DNA of 64,000 bases from Liolophura sinensis (lineage: Eukaryota; Mollusca; Polyplacophora; Chitonida; Chitonidae), in assembly GCF_032854445.1 (NCBI RefSeq), contig NW_027017961.1:62001-126000 (forward strand), read 5' to 3'. Below are positions 9,901-23,555 of the stretch, piece by piece. The notes under the pieces are model-generated. The model was not told where the DNA came from. It saw only the letters and a program-made list of their open reading frames with translations, and searched no databases. Position numbers and translations under genes: made by a program. Within the stretch, counting starts at the first letter, position 1. Every line of letters starts with the position of its first letter.

Positions 9901-12900
9901 GAACATTGTAGTCATAATAGCATGTTCAGTTACAAGATGAATATTGTAATCATTATAATAACATCATAAGTTACAAAATGAACATTGTATTCATTATATA
10001 AGCACGTTCAATTACAAGATGAACATTGTAATCATTATAAAAGCATGTTCAGTTACAAGGTGAACATTGTAATCATTATAAAAACATGCCCAGTTACAAG
10101 ATGAACATTGTAATAGTTAAAATAGCATGTTCAGTTACGAAGTGAACATTGTAATCATTATATTAGCATGCTCAGTTGCAAGATAAACCTTGTAGTCTTT
10201 ATAATATCATTTTCAGTTACAAGATGAAGATTGTAATCGACAAAATAGCATGTTCATTTACAAGATGAACATTGTAATCATTATATTAGCACGTTCAGTT
10301 AAAACGTGAGGATTGTAATCGATATAATAGCATGTTCAGATACAAGATAAATATTGTAATTATTGTAATGGCATGTTTATTTACAAGGTGAACATTGTAA
10401 TCATTATATTAGGATGTGCAGTTACAAGATGAACATTGTAATCAGTATAATAGCATGCTCAATTACAAAATGAACATTGTAATTATTATAATATTATGCT
10501 TAGTTACAAGATGAACATTGTAATCATTATACTAGTATGCCCAGTTACAAGATGAACATTCTAATCATTATAATAGCATGCTCAAATACAAGATGAGCAA
10601 TGTAATCATTATAATAGCATGCTCAGTTACAAGATGAAAATTGTAATTAGTATAATAGCATGCTCAGTTACAACATGAACATTGTAATCATTATAATAAC
10701 ATGTTCAGTTACAAGATGAACATTGTAATCAGTATAATAGCTGGCTCAGTTACAAAATTAATATTTTAATTATGATACTAGTATGCCCAGTTACAAAATG
10801 AACATTGTAGTCATAATAGCATGTTCAGTTACAAGATGAATATTGTAATCATATTAAAAACATCATCAGTTACAAGGTGAACATTGTAATCAGTATGAAA
10901 GCATGCTCAGTTGCAAAATGGACATTGTAATCATTACATTAGCATATTCACTTACAAGATGAATATTGTAATCATTATAATAACATCATCAGTTACAAAA
11001 TAAACATTGTATTCATTATATTAGCACGTTCAATTACAAGATGAACATTGTAATCATTATAAAAGCATGTTCAGTTACAAGGTGAACATTGTAATCACTA
11101 TAAAAACATGCTCAGTTACAAGATGAACATTGTAATCATTATAATAGCATGTTCAGTTACAAGGTGGACATTGTAATCAGTATAAAAGATGGCTCAGTTG
11201 CAAAATGGACATTGTAATCATTACATTAGCATATTCAGTTACAAGATGAATATTGTAATCATTATAATAACATCATTAGTTACAAAATGAACATTGTATT
11301 CATTATATTAGCACGTTCAATTACAAGATGAACATTGTAATCATTAAAATATCATGCTAAGTTGCAAGATGAAGATTGTAATCGACATAATAGCATGTTC
11401 AGTTACAAGATGAACATTGTAATCATTGTAATAGCATGTTCAGTTACAAAGTGAACATTGTAATCCTTATAATTGCATGTTCAGTTACAAAATTAATATT
11501 TTAATTATTATACTAGTATGCCCAGTTACAAGATGAACATTGTAATCATAATAGCATGTTCAGTTACAAGATGAATATTGTAATCATAATAATAACATCA
11601 TCAGTTACAAAATGAACATTGTATTCATTATATTAGCACGTTCAATTACAAGATGAACATTGTAATCATTATAATAGCATGTTCAGTTACAAGGTGAACA
11701 TTGTAATCACTATAAAAACATGCTCAGTTACAAGATGAACATTGTAATCATTATAATAGCATGTTCAGTTACAAGGTGGACATTGTAATCAGTATAAAAG
11801 AATGCTCAGTTGCAAAATGGACATTGTAATCATTACATTAGCATATTCAGTTACAAGATGAATATTGTAATCATTATAATAACATCATTAGTTACAAAAT
11901 GAACATTGTATTCATTATATTAGCACGTTCAATTACAAGATGAACATTGTAATGATTAAAATATCATGCTAAGTTGCAAGATGAAGATTGTAATCGACAT
12001 AATAGCATGTTCAGTTACAAGATGAACATTGTAATCATTGTAATAGCATGTTCAGTTACAAAGTGAACATTGTAATCCTTATAATTGCATGTTCAGTTAC
12101 AAAATTAATATTTTAATTATTATACTAGTATGCCCAGTTACAAGATGAACATTGTAATCATAATAGCATGTTCAGTTACAAGATGAATATTGTAATCATA
12201 ATAATAACATCATCAGTTACAAAATGAACATTGTATTCATTATATTAGCACGTTCAATTACAAGATGAACACTGTAATCATTATAATAGCATGTTCAGTT
12301 ACAAGGTGAACATTGTAATCATTATAAAAACATGCCCAGATACAAGATGAACATTGTAATACTTCTAATAGCATGTTCAGTTACGAAGTGAACATTGTAA
12401 TCATTATAATAGCATGCTTAGTTTCAAGATAAACATTGTAATCATTATAATATCATTTTCAGTTACAAGATGAAGATTGTAATCGACATAATAGCATGTT
12501 CAGTTACAAGACGAACATTGTAATCATTGTAATAGCAAGTTCAGTTACAAAGTGAACATTGTAATCATTATAAAAGCGTCAACAGTTACAAGATGAACAT
12601 TGTAATCATTATAATAGCATGCTCAGTTACAAGATGAACATTGTAAACAGTATAATAGCGTGCTCATTTACAAAATGAACATTGTCATCATTATAATAGC
12701 ATGCTAAGTTACAAGATGAACATTGTAATCATTATAAAAACATCATCAGTTACAAGGTGAACATTGTAATCAGTATACAAGCATGCTCAGTTGCAAAATG
12801 GACATTGTAATCATTACATTAGCATATTCACTTACAAGATGAATATTGTAATCATTATAATAACATCATCAGTTACAAAATGAACATTGTATTCATTATA

Positions 12901-13220
12901 TTAGCACGTTCAATTACAAGATGAACATTGTAATCATTAAAATATCATGCTAAGTTGCAAGATGAAAATTGTAATCGACATAATAGCATGTTCAGTTACA
13001 AGATGAACATTGTAATCATTGTAATAGCATGTTCAGATACAAAGTGAACATTGTAATCCTTATAATTGCATGTTCAGTTACAAGATGAACATTGTAATCA
13101 TTACAAAAACATCATCAGTGTCAAGGTGAACATTGTAATCAGTATACAAGCATGCTCAGTTGCAAAATTGACATTGTAATCATTACAATAGCATATTCAG
13201 TTACAAGATGAACATTGTAA
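3951..13220. repeat. 41-bp satellite array A1, alpha/beta fusion
   Basis: The longest array (9,270 bp, about 226 monomers). From 3951 to about 8,780 it is collinear with 46557 to about 51,386 at a constant offset of 42,606. From about 8,820 to 13220 it is collinear with about 16,312-20713 at a constant offset of 7,493. It is therefore an alpha-type array head joined to a beta-type array tail without the module that should lie between them. It contains 899-bp blocks (about 9009-9907 and 9908-10806) and several 612-bp blocks. No gene is seen. Confidence 0.96.
9009..10806. repeat. Pair of 899-bp higher-order blocks in A1
   Basis: The sequence repeats at an offset of 899 bp. That equals 22 monomers of 41 bp minus 3 bp, and each block contains one 38-bp monomer (the form ...TCATAATAGC, lacking three bases). 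The same doubled block occurs at 16502-18300, about 32064-33861 and about 54981-56778; the alpha-type and gamma-type arrays have it once or in part. Confidence 0.85.
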
Positions 13221-14115
13221 GAAATATTTTTAGATTAAATCGCTTCCAAACTCTGGTATATTCACCTTAGTTTAACTAAACGCCATCATATCGTATTTAT
13301 GTTAATTACATGTAATATTGTAATAGGCATGTTCTTAAGTCAAGTGGCCCTTTGTTAGACTGTTTAGCCTTTCAAAACGGAAACTACAGGTATGCATATT
13401 TAAGAGAACTTAAGTTTGTCCTTTTTTAAAACCATTTTCTTCATTCCTCAATGAAAAATACATGCATTGTTTCGCACCCCTATTTGCAGCGTACTGGCAA
13501 TGGGCCAAATGTGTAGAATACGATATCTGTGAAATTAATCTGACTGCAATAAGATCAGAAAATTCGACCCCAATTCTTTGATGGTTTTCTCTACGGTTCT
13601 TCTATATCGGGACTAGTCTTGCTGACAATGGTAACTGATGCTCGTCGGCAGGTACACGTACGTTAATGAGATCAATAACTTTGTCTCTTTCTTTCAGGAC
13701 AAATATGTAACTTATTAAACTAACGGTTTTGACAGATAAATGTAACAGCTCTGTGATCTCATCATGTTAGAAATGAAATAAAAAATGCGATATAGACGTA
13801 CTTGAGCTCCTAATATGTTTTTTCCAGAGTGCTTACGGTGGACTTCGTTTGGATTCTGTGAGGGTTTTGATAGGTCTGTTATATGTTAATTGTGGATTAC
13901 TGAAAACTCGCACCGCTAATATTATATGTACAAACATGTATACTTAAAGCCTTCCTTTCACTAGGAAATAAAATAGCCTGAGTAGGAGCCTTGTCAGGTG
14001 GGGTTATGTATGGGAGGACTAAGGTTTGCCTGAAGTGAAAGACATAGGTACAGTAAATGGCGCAGAGACATACATGTCTTTACAGATAAATGTTATCTGA
14101 TCGTCAGTTGCACAG

Positions 14116-14481
14116 ACCGGCCCGGATAGCACAGTTGGTAGAGCGTCCGCTTCGGGACCGGTAGATCCAGGATCAATCCTTGGTCGAGTCACACCTAAGA
14201 CTTTAAAAGAGGAAGTTGTGACTTCCTCGTTTGGCGTTCAGCATGAAGGGGATAGTGCAACGACTGGTTGACCCGTTTCAGTATAATGGCTCGGGCGGGG
14301 CGGCTTACTTGCCTTCGGTAAGTCGTCTCAGTGATGCAGCACTAAATAAAAGAGCGGTGAAAATCCGTCCTGCAACAAGGAGGCACATTACACGTGCATG
14401 CACCCTAATGATTCCTTCGTCGTCATATGACTGAAAAATTGTTGAGTACGACGTTAAACCCCAAGCACTCACTCACTCACT
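14116..14481 (+). mobile_element. tRNA-derived SINE, copy 2
   Basis: Same 366-bp element as at 2005, with target-site duplications at 14105-14115 and 14482-14492 and intact A and B boxes. It sits at the same place in the module, so it was carried along by amplification and is not an independent insertion. Confidence 0.88.
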
Positions 14482-14543
14482 CAGTTGCACAGCGACATAC
14501 ATGTCTATACAGAAAAATGCTATCTGATCGCAGTCAGTGTAAA

Positions 14544-14682
14544 ATTCCTGACGGTGTTTACTGTGCAGCAGAGATTCAGGATGGTGCTTACTGTGTAGCA
14601 GAGTTTCAGGATGGTATTTACTGTGCAGCAGAGATTCAGGATGGTGTTTACGGTGCAACAGAGATTCAGTATGGTGTTAATT
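14544..14682. repeat. 30-bp tandem repeat, copy 2
   Basis: 4.6 units of 30 bp, equivalent to 2433-2571 with no difference seen. Confidence 0.85.
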
Positions 14683-14931
14683 GATTTAATCAACGATTCA
14701 GGAAAACACAGTGATCCAGGTTTAGAAGCTGCCTGACTTCAGGTTATATTAATATCTTGAAGTAATGATACTTCGTTGCTTGAAACCATTTAAACATCCG
14801 AATTCCACTGACTCTGTCAACACGCTGGATGAAAGAATAAATTGGAGTGAAATCAGTTAGAGAAACACATGATTTTCTATCGGCCTCACAACGTTTTACA
14901 TTTTACTTACTTATTTAATTTTTGTTTGAGA

Positions 14932-15117
14932 AGGGCCTCAGTTACCGAGGGGGTCAGCACGCCATCGCCCTGCAATGGGCTTCCAACCGATGCGGTCGCT
15001 GTGAGTTCAAGTCCAGCTCAGGCTGGCTTCCTCTTTTTGCCGTCCATGAGGAGGTCTTCTGGCAACCTGCGGGTAGTCGTGGATTTTCCCCAGTACACCA
15101 AATAAAAAAATAAATAA
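14932..15117 (+). mobile_element. Diverged SINE-like element, copy 2
   Basis: Equivalent of 2821-3006, with the B-box match GTTCAAGTC and an A-rich tail of the AAATAAAAAAATAAATAA form typical of alpha and beta modules. Confidence 0.65.
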
Positions 15118-16501
15118 TGTTACGACCAAAACTGTCTGTATTATAAAGAGATGGCTTGTTCGAAATACACGACAGTTTAGCCGCACAAAAAAGTAACCAA
15201 AACCAGCAGATTTTATTTTTCAACAATTTATTACATTTAACAGGAACAGATAACAAGACTTTTACAAGTGCTAAAATACTTAAGTTTAACAAGAAATGAT
15301 AGCAATATCTATACAAATACTAAAGTACTTACACAATGCTGAAAAATGCACAGAGGCAATATTTACAAGAGCGAAAGTCCACAGTATAACTGAGTGTATG
15401 ACGACATATACACAAAATTCCACAGACAGGGTCCGTGTACTAATAAGCACTGTGTACACAAGAGCACAAATTAAGCCTTTGAAGCCTTTGTTGCTAACTA
15501 GATAGCGTTTTAGATCTCTTGAAATGACACCTGAAAGGTTTGATTCAATTGTTGTGTAACAGTAATCACCGAATGACTGGATGATTGGGTTTGACGTCAC
15601 ATTGTAATGCAAGTATGAAAGAAAGATTCAAAAGTTGAAAGCAATCACTGCGCGGTGTTACTTAAAAATCAGGTTGCCTTACACCTGTCAAGGCACGGGA
15701 TACCACGGATTGCAGATAGTTCTCTGCTGATTTATTTTCATTTTTTTTTTGTCGATTGTTGAGAAACCTTGCTATAATGACTGAAAAGAGAAACGATCAT
15801 AAAAGCTGCGGGACCAAGTGTTCTCTGTAATCCCACATGGAACACTGGGGTTAGAGCTGATTTCCTAGCTGGCACCATCTTTTAAGTGCCAATATTGAGA
15901 AATGCCTTCTATTTCTTCTCAACGATCAACGGTACAAAGATGCAGTTTGGACCAAATACACGCTAAAAAGCTCATCTTATCCCCACACATTATCCAGACT
16001 AAATCTTTCATTTTTCCCTTCAGCTGAAATAGACTAAATCCAGTTAAAGAGACTCGTGTTTTATAATAGCATGCTCAGTTACAAGATAAACATTGTAATC
16101 ATTATATTAGCAGGCTCAGTTACAAGGTAAACATTGTAATCATTATAATAGAGAGCTCAGTTACAAGATGAAAATTGTAATCATAATAGCATGTTCAGTT
16201 ACAAGATGAATATTGTAATCATTATAATAACATCATCAGTTACAAGATGAACATTGTAATCATTATATTAGCACGTTCAATTACAAGATGAACATTGTAA
16301 TCATTATAATAGCATGTTCAGTTACAAGGTGAACATTGTAATCATTATAAAAACATGCCCAGTTACAAGATGAACATTGTAATCATTATATTAGCATGCT
16401 CAGTTACAAGGTGAACATTGTAATCATTATATTAGCACGCTCAGTTACAAGGTAAACATTGTAATCATTATAATAGAAAGCTCAGTTACAAGATGAAAAT
16501 T

Positions 16502-18300
16502 GTAATCATAATAGCACGTTCAGTTACAAGATGAATATTGTAATCATTATAATAACATCATAAGTTACAAAATGAACATTGTATTCATTATATAAGCACG
16601 TTCAATTACAAGATGAACATTGTAATCATTATAAAAGCATGTTCAGTTACAAGGTGAACATTGTAATCATTATAAAAACATGCCCAGTTACAAGATGAAC
16701 ATTGTAATAGTTAAAATAGCATGTTCAGTTACGAAGTGAACATTGTAATCATTATATTAGCATGCTCAGTTGCAAGATAAACCTTGTAGTCTTTATAATA
16801 TCATTTTCAGTTACAAGATGAACATTGTAATCGACAAAATAGCATGTTCATTTACAAGATGAACATTGTAATCATTATATTAGCACGTTCAGTTAAAACG
16901 TGAGGATTGTAATCGATATAATAGCATGTTCAGATACAAGATAAATATTGTAATTATTGTAATGGCATGTTCATTTACAAGGTGAACATTGTAATCATTA
17001 TATTAGGATGTGCAGTTACAAGATGAACATTGTAATCAGTATAATAGCATGCTCAATTACAAAATGAACATTGTAATTATTATAATATTATGCTTAGTTA
17101 CAAGATGAACATTGTAATCATTATACTAGTATGCCCAGTTACAAGATGAACATTCTAATCATTATAATAGCATGCTCAAATACAAGATGAGCAATGTAAT
17201 CATTATAATAGCATGCTCAGTTACAAGATGAAAATTGTAATTAGTATAATAGCATGCTCAGTTACAACATGAACATTGTAATCATTATAATAACATGTTC
17301 AGTTACAAGATGAACATTGTAATAAGTATAATAGCTGGCTCAGTTACAAAATTAATATTTTAATTATGATACTAGTATGCCCAGTTACAAAATGAACATT
17401 GTAGTCATAATAGCATGTTCAGTTACAAGATGAATATTGTAATCATTATAATAACATCATAAGTTACAAAATGAACATTGTATTCATTATATAAGCACGT
17501 TCAATTACAAGATGAACATTGTAATCATTATAAAAGCATGTTCAGTTACAAGGTGAACATTGTAATCATTATAAAAACATGCCCAGTTACAAGATGAACA
17601 TTGTAATAGTTAAAATAGCATGTTCAGTTACGAAGTGAACATTGTAATCATTATATTAGCATGCTCAGTTGCAAGATAAACCTTGTAGTCTTTATAATAT
17701 CATTTTCAGTTACAAGATGAACATTGTAATCGACAAAATAGCATGTTCATTTACAAGATGAACATTGTAATCATTATATTAGCACGTTCAGTTAAAACGT
17801 GAGGATTGTAATCGATATAATAGCATGTTCAGATACAAGATAAATATTGTAATTATTGTAATGGCATGTTTATTTACAAGGTGAACATTGTAATCATTAT
17901 ATTAGGATGTGCAGTTACAAGATGAACATTGTAATCAGTATAATAGCATGCTCAATTACAAAATGAACATTGTAATTATTATAATATTATGCTTAGTTAC
18001 AAGATGAACATTGTAATCATTATACTAGTATGCCCAGTTACAAGATGAACATTCTAATCATTATAATAGCATGCTCAAATACAAGATGAGCAATGTAATC
18101 ATTATAATAGCATGCTCAGTTACAAGATGAAAATTGTAATTAGTATAATAGCATGCTCAGTTACAACATGAACATTGTAATCATTATAATAACATGTTCA
18201 GTTACAAGATGAACATTGTAATCAGTATAATAGCTGGCTCAGTTACAAAATTAATATTTTAATTATGATACTAGTATGCCCAGTTACAAAATGAACATTG
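16502..18300. repeat. Pair of 899-bp higher-order blocks in A2
   Basis: Blocks 16502-17400 and 17401-18300 match at an offset of 899 bp (for example the TAGTCATAATAG marker at 17402 and 18301). Each is 22 monomers with one shortened to 38 bp. Confidence 0.85.
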
Positions 18301-18578
18301 TAGTCATAATAGCATGTTCAGTTACAAGATGAATATTGTAATCATATTAAAAACATCATCAGTTACAAGGTGAACATTGTAATCAGTATGAAAGCATGCT
18401 CAGTTGCAAAATGGACATTGTAATCATTACATTAGCATATTCACTTACAAGATGAATATTGTAATCATTATAATAACATCATCAGTTACAAAATAAACAT
18501 TGTATTCATTATATTAGCACGTTCAATTACAAGATGAACATTGTAATCATTATAAAAGCATGTTCAGTTACAAGGTGA

Positions 18579-19802
18579 ACATTGTAATCACTATAAAAAC
18601 ATGCTCAGTTACAAGATGAACATTGTAATCATTATAATAGCATGTTCAGTTACAAGGTGGACATTGTAATCAGTATAAAAGAATGCTCAGTTGCAAAATG
18701 GACATTGTAATCATTACATTAGCATATTCAGTTACAAGATGAATATTGTAATCATTATAATAACATCATTAGTTACAAAATGAACATTGTATTCATTATA
18801 TTAGCACGTTCAATTACAAGATGAACATTGTAATCATTAAAATATCATGCTAAGTTGCAAGATGAAGATTGTAATCGACATAATAGCATGTTCAGTTACA
18901 AGATGAACATTGTAATCATTGTAATAGCATGTTCAGTTACAAAGTGAACATTGTAATCCTTATAATTGCATGTTCAGTTACAAAATTAATATTTTAATTA
19001 TTATACTAGTATGCCCAGTTACAAGATGAACATTGTAATCATAATAGCATGTTCAGTTACAAGATGAATATTGTAATCATAATAATAACATCATCAGTTA
19101 CAAAATGAACATTGTATTCATTATATTAGCACGTTCAATTACAAGATGAACATTGTAATCATTATAATAGCATGTTCAGTTACAAGGTGAACATTGTAAT
19201 CACTATAAAAACATGCTCAGTTACAAGATGAACATTGTAATCATTATAATAGCATGTTCAGTTACAAGGTGGACATTGTAATCAGTATAAAAGAATGCTC
19301 AGTTGCAAAATGGACATTGTAATCATTACATTAGCATATTCAGTTACAAGATGAATATTGTAATCATTATAATAACATCATTAGTTACAAAATGAACATT
19401 GTATTCATTATATTAGCACGTTCAATTACAAGATGAACATTGTAATGATTAAAATATCATGCTAAGTTGCAAGATGAAGATTGTAATCGACATAATAGCA
19501 TGTTCAGTTACAAGATGAACATTGTAATCATTGTAATAGCATGTTCAGTTACAAAGTGAACATTGTAATCCTTATAATTGCATGTTCAGTTACAAAATTA
19601 ATATTTTAATTATTATACTAGTATGCCCAGTTACAAGATGAACATTGTAATCATAATAGCATGTTCAGTTACAAGATGAATATTGTAATCATAATAATAA
19701 CATCATCAGTTACAAAATGAACATTGTATTCATTATATTAGCACGTTCAATTACAAGATGAACATTGTAATCATTATAATAGCATGTTCAGTTACAAGGT
19801 GA
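18579..19802. repeat. Pair of 612-bp higher-order blocks in A2
   Basis: Offset 612 bp, for example CACTATAAAAAC at 18589 and 19201. This equals 15 monomers of 41 bp minus 3 bp, again with one 38-bp monomer per block. Block edges are approximate because neighbouring monomers are similar. Confidence 0.8.
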
Positions 19803-21608
19803 ACATTGTAATCATTATAAAAACATGCCCAGATACAAGATGAACATTGTAATACTTCTAATAGCATGTTCAGTTACGAAGTGAACATTGTAATCATTAT
19901 AATAGCATGCTTAGTTTCAAGATAAACATTGTAATCATTATAATATCATTTTCAGTTACAAGATGAAGATTGTAATCGACATAATAGCATGTTCAGTTAC
20001 AAGACGAACATTGTAATCATTGTAATAGCAAGTTCAGTTACAAAGTGAACATTGTAATCATTATAAAAGCGTCAACAGTTACAAGATGAACATTGTAATC
20101 ATTATAATAGCATGCTCAGTTACAAGATGAACATTGTAAACAGTATAATAGCGTGCTCATTTACAAAATGAACATTGTCATCATTATAATAGCATGCTAA
20201 GTTACAAGATGAACATTGTAATCATTATAAAAACATCATCAGTTACAAGGTGAACATTGTAATCAGTATACAAGCATGCTCAGTTGCAAAATGGACATTG
20301 TAATCATTACATTAGCATATTCACTTACAAGATGAATATTGTAATCATTATAATAACATCATCAGTTACAAAATGAACATTGTATTCATTATATTAGCAC
20401 GTTCAATTACAAGATGAACATTGTAATCATTAAAATATCATGCTAAGTTGCAAGATGAAAATTGTAATCGACATAATAGCATGTTCAGTTACAAGATGAA
20501 CATTGTAATCATTGTAATAGCATGTTCAGATACAAAGTGAACATTGTAATCCTTATAATTGCATGTTCAGTTACAAGATGAACATTGTAATCATTACAAA
20601 AACATCATCAGTGTCAAGGTGAACATTGTAATCAGTATACAAGCATGCTCAGTTGCAAAATGGACATTGTAATCATTACAATAGCATATTCAGTTACAAG
20701 ATGAACATTGTAAGAAATATTTTTAGAATAAATCGCTTCCAAACTCTGGTATATTCACCTTAGTTTAACTAAACGCCATCATATCGTATTGATTTTAATT
20801 ACATGTAATATTGTAATAGGCATGTTCTTAAGTCAAGTGGCCCTTTGTTAGACTGTTTAGCCTTTCAAAACGGAAACTACAGGTATGCATATTTAAGAGA
20901 ACTTAAGTTTGTCCTTTTTTAAAACCATTTTCTTCATTCCTCAATGAAAAATACATGCATTGTTTCGCACCCCTATTTGCAGCGTACTGGCAATGGGCCA
21001 AATGTGTAGAATACGATATCTGTGAAATTAATCTGACTGCAATAAGATCAGAAAATTCGACCCCAATTCTTTGATGGTTTTCTCTACGGTTCTTCTATAT
21101 CGGGACTAGTCTTGCTGACAATGGTAACTGATGCTGGTCGGCAAGTACACGTACGTTAATGAGATCAATAACTTTGTCTCTTTCTTTCAGGACAAATATG
21201 TAACTTATTAAACTAACGGTTTTGACAGATAAATGTAACAGCTCTGTGATCTCATCATGTTAGAAATGAAATAAAAAATGCGATATAGACGTACTTGAGC
21301 TCCTAATATGTTTTTTCCAGAGTGCTTACGGTGGACTTCGTTTGGATTCTGTGAGGGTTTTGATAGGTCTGTTATATGTTAATTGTGGATTACTGAAAAC
21401 TCGCACCGCTAATATTATATAAACAAACATGTATGCTTAAAGCCTTCCTTTCACTAGGAAATAAAATAGCCTGAGTAGGAGCCTTGTCAGGTGGGGTTAT
21501 GTATGGGAGGACTAAGGTTTGCCTGAAGTGAAAGACATAGGTACAGTAAATGGCGCAGAGACATACATGTCTTTACAGATAAATGTTATCTGATCGTCAG
21601 TTGCACAG

Positions 21609-21975
21609 ACCGGCCCGGATAGCACAGTTGGTAGAGCGTCCGCTTCGGGACCGGTAGATCCAGGATCAATCCTTGGTCGAGTCACACCTAAGACTTTAAA
21701 AGAGGAAGTTGTGACTTCCTCGTTTGGCGTTCAGCATGAAGGGGGATAGTGCAACGACTGGTTGACCCGTTTCAGTATAATGGCTCGGGCGGGGCGGCTT
21801 ACTTGCCTTCGGTAAGTCGTCTCAGTGATGCAGCACTAAATAAAAGAGCGGTGAAAATCCGTCCTGCAACAAGGAGGCACATTACACGTGCATGCACCCT
21901 AATGATTCCTTCGTCGTCATATGACTGAAAAATTGTTGAGTACGACGTTAAACCCCAAGCACTCACTCACTCACT
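21609..21975 (+). mobile_element. tRNA-derived SINE, copy 3
   Basis: 367 bp; target-site duplications at 21598-21608 and 21976-21986. It differs from the alpha and beta copies by one extra G (five Gs after CATGAA), which also breaks the chance 67-codon frame. The extra base is shared with the copy at 60088. Confidence 0.88.
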
Positions 21976-22037
21976 CAGTTGCACAGCGACATACATGTCT
22001 ATACAGAAAAATGCTATCTGATCGCAGTCAGTGTAAA

Positions 22038-22176
22038 ATTCCTGACGGTGTTTACTGTGCAGCAGAGATTCAGGATGGTGCTTACTGTGTAGCAGAGTTT
22101 CAGGATGGTATTTACTGTGCAGCAGAGATTCAGGATGGTGTTTACGGTGCAACAGAGATTCAGTATGGTGTTAATT
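22038..22176. repeat. 30-bp tandem repeat, copy 3
   Basis: 4.6 units of 30 bp, equivalent to 2433-2571. Confidence 0.85.
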
Positions 22177-22425
22177 GATTTAATCAACGATTCAGGAAAA
22201 CACAGTGATCCAGGTTTAGAAGCTGCCTGACTTCAGGTTATATTAATATCTTGAAGTAATGATACTTCGTTGCTTGAAACCATTTAAACATCCGAATTCC
22301 ACTGACTCTGTCAACACGCTGGATGAAAGAATAAATTGGAGTGAAATCAGTTAGAGAAACACATGATTTTCTATCGGCCTCACAACGTTTTACATTTTAC
22401 TTACTTATTTAATTTTTGTTTGAGG

Positions 22426-22611
22426 AGGGCCTCAGTTACCGAGGGGGTCAGCACGCCATCGCCCTGTAATGGGCTTCCAACCGATGCGGTCGCTGTGAGT
22501 TCAAGTCCAGCTCAGGCTGGCTTCCTCTTTTTGCCGTCCATGAGGAGGTCTTCTGGCAACCTGCGGGTAGTCGTGGATTTCCCCCAGTACACCAAATAAA
22601 TAAATAAATAA
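22426..22611 (+). mobile_element. Diverged SINE-like element, copy 3
   Basis: Equivalent of 2821-3006. The tail is a regular AAATAAATAAATAAATAA, in contrast to the alpha and beta tail, and CCCTGTAATGG replaces CCCTGCAATGG. Confidence 0.65.
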
Positions 22612-23555
22612 TGTTACGACCCAAACTGTCTGTATTATAAAGAGATGGCTTGTTCGAAATACACGACAGTTTAGCTGCACAAAAAAGTAACCAAAAACCA
22701 GCAGATTTTATTTTTCAACAATTTATTACATTTAACAGGAACAGATAACAAGACTTTTACAAGTGCTAAAATACTTAAGTTTAACAAGAAATGATAGCAA
22801 TATCTATACAAATACTAAAGTACTTACACAATGCTGAAAAATGCACAGAGGCAATATTTGCAAGAGCGAAAGTCCACAGTATAACTGAGTGTATGACGAC
22901 ATATACACAAAATTCCACAGACAGGGTCCGTGTACCAATAAGCACTGTGTACACAAGAGCACAAATTAAGCCTTTGAAGCCTTTGTTGCTAACTAGATAG
23001 CGTTTTAGATCTCTTGAAATGACACCTGAAAGGTTTGATTCAATTGTTGTGTAACAGTAATCACCGAATGACTGGATGATTGGGTTTGACGTCACATTGT
23101 AATGCAAGTATGAAAGAAAGATTCAAAAGTTGAAAGCAATCACTGCGCGGTGTTACTTAAAAATCAGGTTGCCTTACACCTGTCAAGGCACGGGATACCA
23201 CGGATTGCAGATAGTTCTCTGCTGATTTATTTTCATTTTTTTTTGTCGATTGTTGAGAAACCTTGCTATAATGACTGAAAAGAGAAACGATCATAAAAGC
23301 TGCGGGACCAAGTGTTCTCTGTAATCCCACATGGAACACTGGGGTTAGAGCTGATTTCCTAGCTGGCACCATCTTTTAAGTGCCAATATTGAGAAATGCC
23401 TTCTATTTCTTCTCAACGATCAACGGTACAAAGATGCAGTTTGGACCAAATACACGCTAAAAAGCTCATCTTATCCCCACACATTATCCAGGCTAAATCT
23501 TTCATTTTTCCCTTCAGCTGAAATAGACTAAATCCAGTTAAAGAGACTCGTGTTT

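Larger units (their letters stand above)
13221..16061. repeat. 2.84-kb module, copy 2 (class beta)
   Basis: Length 2,841 bp, same gene-free contents as copy 1 at an offset of 12,111. Class-beta marks are AAAAGTTGAAAG and GCGCGGTG near 15,630-15,655, shared with the copies at 28783 and 51701. The flanks (13221-14104, 14683-14931 and 15118-16061) hold nothing recognised apart from the decayed monomer near 13,311 and the minus-strand 3'-end-like stretch near 15,206-15,612. Confidence 0.93.
16062..20713. repeat. 41-bp satellite array A2 (beta type)
   Basis: 4,652 bp, about 113 monomers, nearly identical to 31624-36274 (4,651 bp) and 54541-59192 (4,652 bp). All three lie between a beta module and a gamma module. 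It contains a doubled 899-bp block (16502-18300) and a doubled 612-bp block (about 18,579-19,802). Its last monomers carry GCAAAATGGAC where arrays preceding alpha or beta modules have GCAAAATTGAC. Confidence 0.96.
20714..23555. repeat. 2.84-kb module, copy 3 (class gamma)
   Basis: Length 2,842 bp. Class-gamma marks, shared with the copies at 36275 and 59193, include TTTAGAATAAATC at the left edge, TATAAACAAACATGTATGC near 21,418, GAGGAGGGCC near 22,423 and GTGTTTTGTAATAG at the right edge. Contents are as in the other modules: flanks unrecognised, one decayed monomer near 20,800 and the minus-strand 3'-end-like stretch near 22,700-23,107. No gene. Confidence 0.93.

Noticed and set aside
23157-23372. 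71-codon minus-strand frame, also at 54142 and 61635
   Set aside because: Its presence depends on the length of a poly-T run, and it has no domain.
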